A stretch of DNA of 35,905 bases from Actinomycetes bacterium (GTDB lineage Bacteria > Actinomycetota > Actinomycetes > Propionibacteriales > Propionibacteriaceae), in NCBI GenBank assembly GCA_021803025.1, contig JAJZQV010000022.1:1-35905 (forward strand), written 5' to 3'. The notes under the pieces were generated by a model. The model was not told the origin of the DNA. It searched no databases and saw only the letters and a program-made list of their open reading frames with translations. The position numbers and the translations under genes were made by a program. Of this stretch, positions 34,246-35,905 are shown one piece after another. Numbering within the stretch: the first letter of the stretch is position 1; each line of letters opens with the position of its first letter.

Positions 34246-35019
34246 ATGGCTCTCGCGCTGGTGACCGGAGGGACTGCAGGCATCGGCCGTGCCTTCGCGG
34301 TCGAGCTGGCGTCCCGCGGCTGGGACCTGGTGCTCGTGGCCCGCGACAGCGCGCGCCTCGAGACCGTCGCCGAAGAGCTGCGGACCACCTACGGGCACAC
34401 CGTGGAGACCGTCACCGCCGACCTCGCCCGCCGCGAGGACGTGCTGCGGGTCGCGGAGCGCATCGAGGACACGTCCTCCCCCGTCGAGATGCTCGTCAAC
34501 AACGCGGGCTTCGGCATCCACGCGTCCCTGCTCGACAAGGACTTCTCCATCCAGGAGAAGGCGCTCGACGTCATGTGCCTCGCCGTCCTGGTCCTCTCCG
34601 GGGCCGCCGGCCGGGCGATGTCCGCCCGCGGCCACGGCTCGATCATCAACATCGGCTCGTCCTCGGGCATCATCACGACGGGCAACTACTCGGCGGTGAA
34701 GGCCTGGGTGAACACCTACACCGAGGGCCTCGCCAACGAGCTCCGCGGCACGGGCGTCCGGGTCACCGCAGTCCTCCCCGGCTGGGTGCACACCGAGTTC
34801 CACGAGCGCGCCGGCATCAACGCCTCCAAGCTGCCCGAGATGGTCTGGCTCGAGGCGGACGAGCTCGTCCGGGAGGCGCTCGACGACAATGCCCGCGGCA
34901 AGGTGATCTCCGTGCCGAGCAGGCGCTGGAGCACCGCCTACTGGGTGGGCCGCCACGCCCCGCGGCCGCTCATCCGCTGGGTGTCGCGCAAGCTCTCCAA
35001 CTCCAGGAAGAACCCGTAG
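34246..35019 (+). CDS. Short-chain dehydrogenase/reductase
   Basis: 257 aa from ATG at 34246. The Rossmann cofactor motif TGGTAGIG is at 7-14, NNAG at 85-88, and the catalytic triad is S139 with Y148-x3-K152 in NYSAVKAW. A basic-residue VARD turn (31-34) after the second strand favours NADP(H). Two GTG codons three and one codon upstream are alternatives; TAGCGT just before resembles a -10, suggesting a leaderless mRNA. Its stop TAG abuts the next ATG without a gap. Context (acyltransferase, FAD oxidase) suggests it reduces a lipid intermediate, possibly an acyl/alkyl-dihydroxyacetone phosphate; this is inference. Confidence 0.9.
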   Translation: MALALVTGGTAGIGRAFAVELASRGWDLVLVARDSARLETVAEELRTTYGHTVETVTADLARREDVLRVAERIEDTSSPVEMLVNNAGFGIHASLLDKDFSIQEKALDVMCLAVLVLSGAAGRAMSARGHGSIINIGSSSGIITTGNYSAVKAWVNTYTEGLANELRGTGVRVTAVLPGWVHTEFHERAGINASKLPEMVWLEADELVREALDDNARGKVISVPSRRWSTAYWVGRHAPRPLIRWVSRKLSNSRKNP

Positions 35020-35829
35020 ATGGCGGAGGCCGACCGCGGGCGGTACCAGTCCGAGATCTTCGCCGGGATACGGTTCGTGTCCCAGGAGCTGCTGCTCCGG
35101 CCGTTCATCTGGCGCATCCTCAAGGTCAACATCCACGGGCTGGCGAACATCGAGAACCTCGAGTCCCCGTTCGTCGTCGTCGCGAACCACTCGTCCCATC
35201 TCGACGCTCCGCTCGTCGTGGGCGCGTTGCCCCGTCGGCTCACGAAGTTCCTGGCGACCGGCGCCGCTGCCGACTACTTCTACGCCTCGAAGCTCAAGTC
35301 ACTGTCCACCGCGCTCGTCGCGAACACGTACCCCATCGAGCGCCGCGGGCTTCGTACCCGCAAGGGCCTGTCCAAGCAGCTCCTGTCCGACGGTGTGCCG
35401 CTGCTGATCTTCCCGGAGGGTACGAGGTCGCGCACCGGCGCCATGGGGCCGTTCACGCCCGGCGTCGCCGCGCTGTGCATCTCGCACAACGCTCCGTGCG
35501 TACCGATCGCCCTCGTCGGCGCGTTCGCCGCCTGGCCGTACGGGCAGGGGCACCTGCCGCGCGGGCGCCCCGAGGTCCACGTCGTGATCGGCCACCCGCT
35601 CACGCCCGCGCCCGGCGAGATCGCCCGGCAGTTCAACGAGCGGATGCGCCGAACCGTGCAGCAGCTGCACGACTCGACCGCGAGGGCCTATGGACTACCC
35701 ACCCTGGACGACTACGCTCGGGCCGTCTCGTTGCGGCAGGCGTCCGTGCCGTCCGCAGTGAGTCCCGTGACACCACCAGAGGTTCCGAACGACGATGGCG
35801 GGAAGCCCGCCGGCAAGGACGACAGATGA
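35020..35829 (+). CDS. 1-acylglycerol-3-phosphate acyltransferase family protein (PlsC-like)
   Basis: 269 aa, starting on the base after the SDR stop. Acyltransferase motif I NHSSHLD (N56-D62, H-X4-D) and motif III FPEGTRSRTG (131-140) are intact; motif II-like YPIERRG is at 104-110. It transfers an acyl group to a glycerophosphate-type acceptor at the membrane. The C-terminal about 35 residues are Pro/Asp/Lys-rich and probably disordered. Its TGA overlaps the next start (ATGA at 35826-35829), so SDR, acyltransferase and the next gene form a tightly coupled operon. Confidence 0.93.
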   Translation: MAEADRGRYQSEIFAGIRFVSQELLLRPFIWRILKVNIHGLANIENLESPFVVVANHSSHLDAPLVVGALPRRLTKFLATGAAADYFYASKLKSLSTALVANTYPIERRGLRTRKGLSKQLLSDGVPLLIFPEGTRSRTGAMGPFTPGVAALCISHNAPCVPIALVGAFAAWPYGQGHLPRGRPEVHVVIGHPLTPAPGEIARQFNERMRRTVQQLHDSTARAYGLPTLDDYARAVSLRQASVPSAVSPVTPPEVPNDDGGKPAGKDDR

Positions 35830-35905
35830 GCGAGAACAGGACCCGTCGCGTCGGACCGGCCTCCGTGAAGCAGCAGAAGTGGTGGGGCTGGGGCGCGGAG
35901 GGCAC
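35826..35905 (+). CDS. FAD-binding oxidase, N-terminus only (alkyl-DHAP synthase-like)
   Basis: Cut by the window end after 26 codons. The visible residues end QQKWWGWGAEG. A K-W-x-G-W-G segment near the N-terminus is characteristic of the vanillyl-alcohol-oxidase-type FAD proteins related to alkylglycerone-phosphate synthase. With an SDR and a PlsC-type acyltransferase directly upstream and coupled starts, an ether-lipid synthesis role is suggested. So little of the protein is visible that the family call rests on this one motif. Confidence 0.55.
   Translation, partial: MSENRTRRVGPASVKQQKWWGWGAEG

Overview
The window is a very GC-rich actinobacterial chromosome segment. GC content is roughly 70% by eye, nearly all third codon positions are G or C, and GTG starts and ATGA/GTGA/TGATG gene overlaps are common. 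Taxonomic hints are an MprA/MprB-type two-component system, a DinB/mycothiol-transferase-like protein, a SCO4402-like protein and a cysteine-free ribosomal protein S18. These fit Actinomycetota, possibly Micrococcales or a relative; I cannot place it further. No tRNA, rRNA, CRISPR array or complete insertion sequence was seen. Most of the window is ordinary housekeeping content.

Layout. 1-130: a 92-bp nested palindrome plus an extra copy of its right arm. 148-3821: glycogen phosphorylase and, divergently, a rhomboid protease with an N-terminal zinc finger. 3868-6801: a phosphotriesterase-family hydrolase, a gap with a possible coding relic, and an ornithine carbamoyltransferase translationally coupled to a low-molecular-weight tyrosine phosphatase. 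6788-8791: a beta-sandwich protein, an approximately 850-bp gap carrying a probable C-rich small RNA with its own terminator, and a DinB-like protein. 8825-11542: an alcohol dehydrogenase / aldo-keto reductase pair followed by a decayed third gene, and a Nudix hydrolase. 11768-15191: an MFS transporter, a YibE/F membrane protein and an AlkA-like glycosylase. 15223-19293: mprAB-like genes, then rpsF-ssb-rpsR-rplI on the same strand, separated by a strong hairpin. 19636-25580: alanine dehydrogenase, homocysteine S-methyltransferase, the second 92-bp palindrome and pyruvate carboxylase. 25729-29269: a SCO4402-like protein, then uracil-DNA glycosylase and endonuclease IV back to back, a P-loop kinase-like protein and a Nudix hydrolase. 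29377-33028: an internally deleted amino-acid permease, then pta-ackA. 33034-35905: the third 92-bp palindrome, a rhomboid-like protein without the catalytic serine motif, and an SDR-plsC-FAD oxidase operon cut by the window end.

Functional themes are central carbon metabolism (glycogenolysis, anaplerotic pyruvate carboxylation, acetate/acetyl phosphate metabolism, alanine dehydrogenase), base-excision repair (UDG and Endo IV side by side, plus an AlkA-like enzyme and two Nudix hydrolases), envelope-stress signalling (MprAB-like) and lipid synthesis at the right edge.

The most unusual signal is a family of three 92-bp elements that align without gaps (6-97, 22076-22167, 33078-33169). Each has outer inverted arms built on GTTCACCATGTTAAGT and an inner hairpin built on CTCATGGC, and several stem differences are paired. 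Two copies lie between convergent genes and the third follows a gene 3' end. I cannot identify them as a known element. Other points of interest are three decayed or deleted genes, the candidate 6C-like RNA, and a possible ether-lipid operon.
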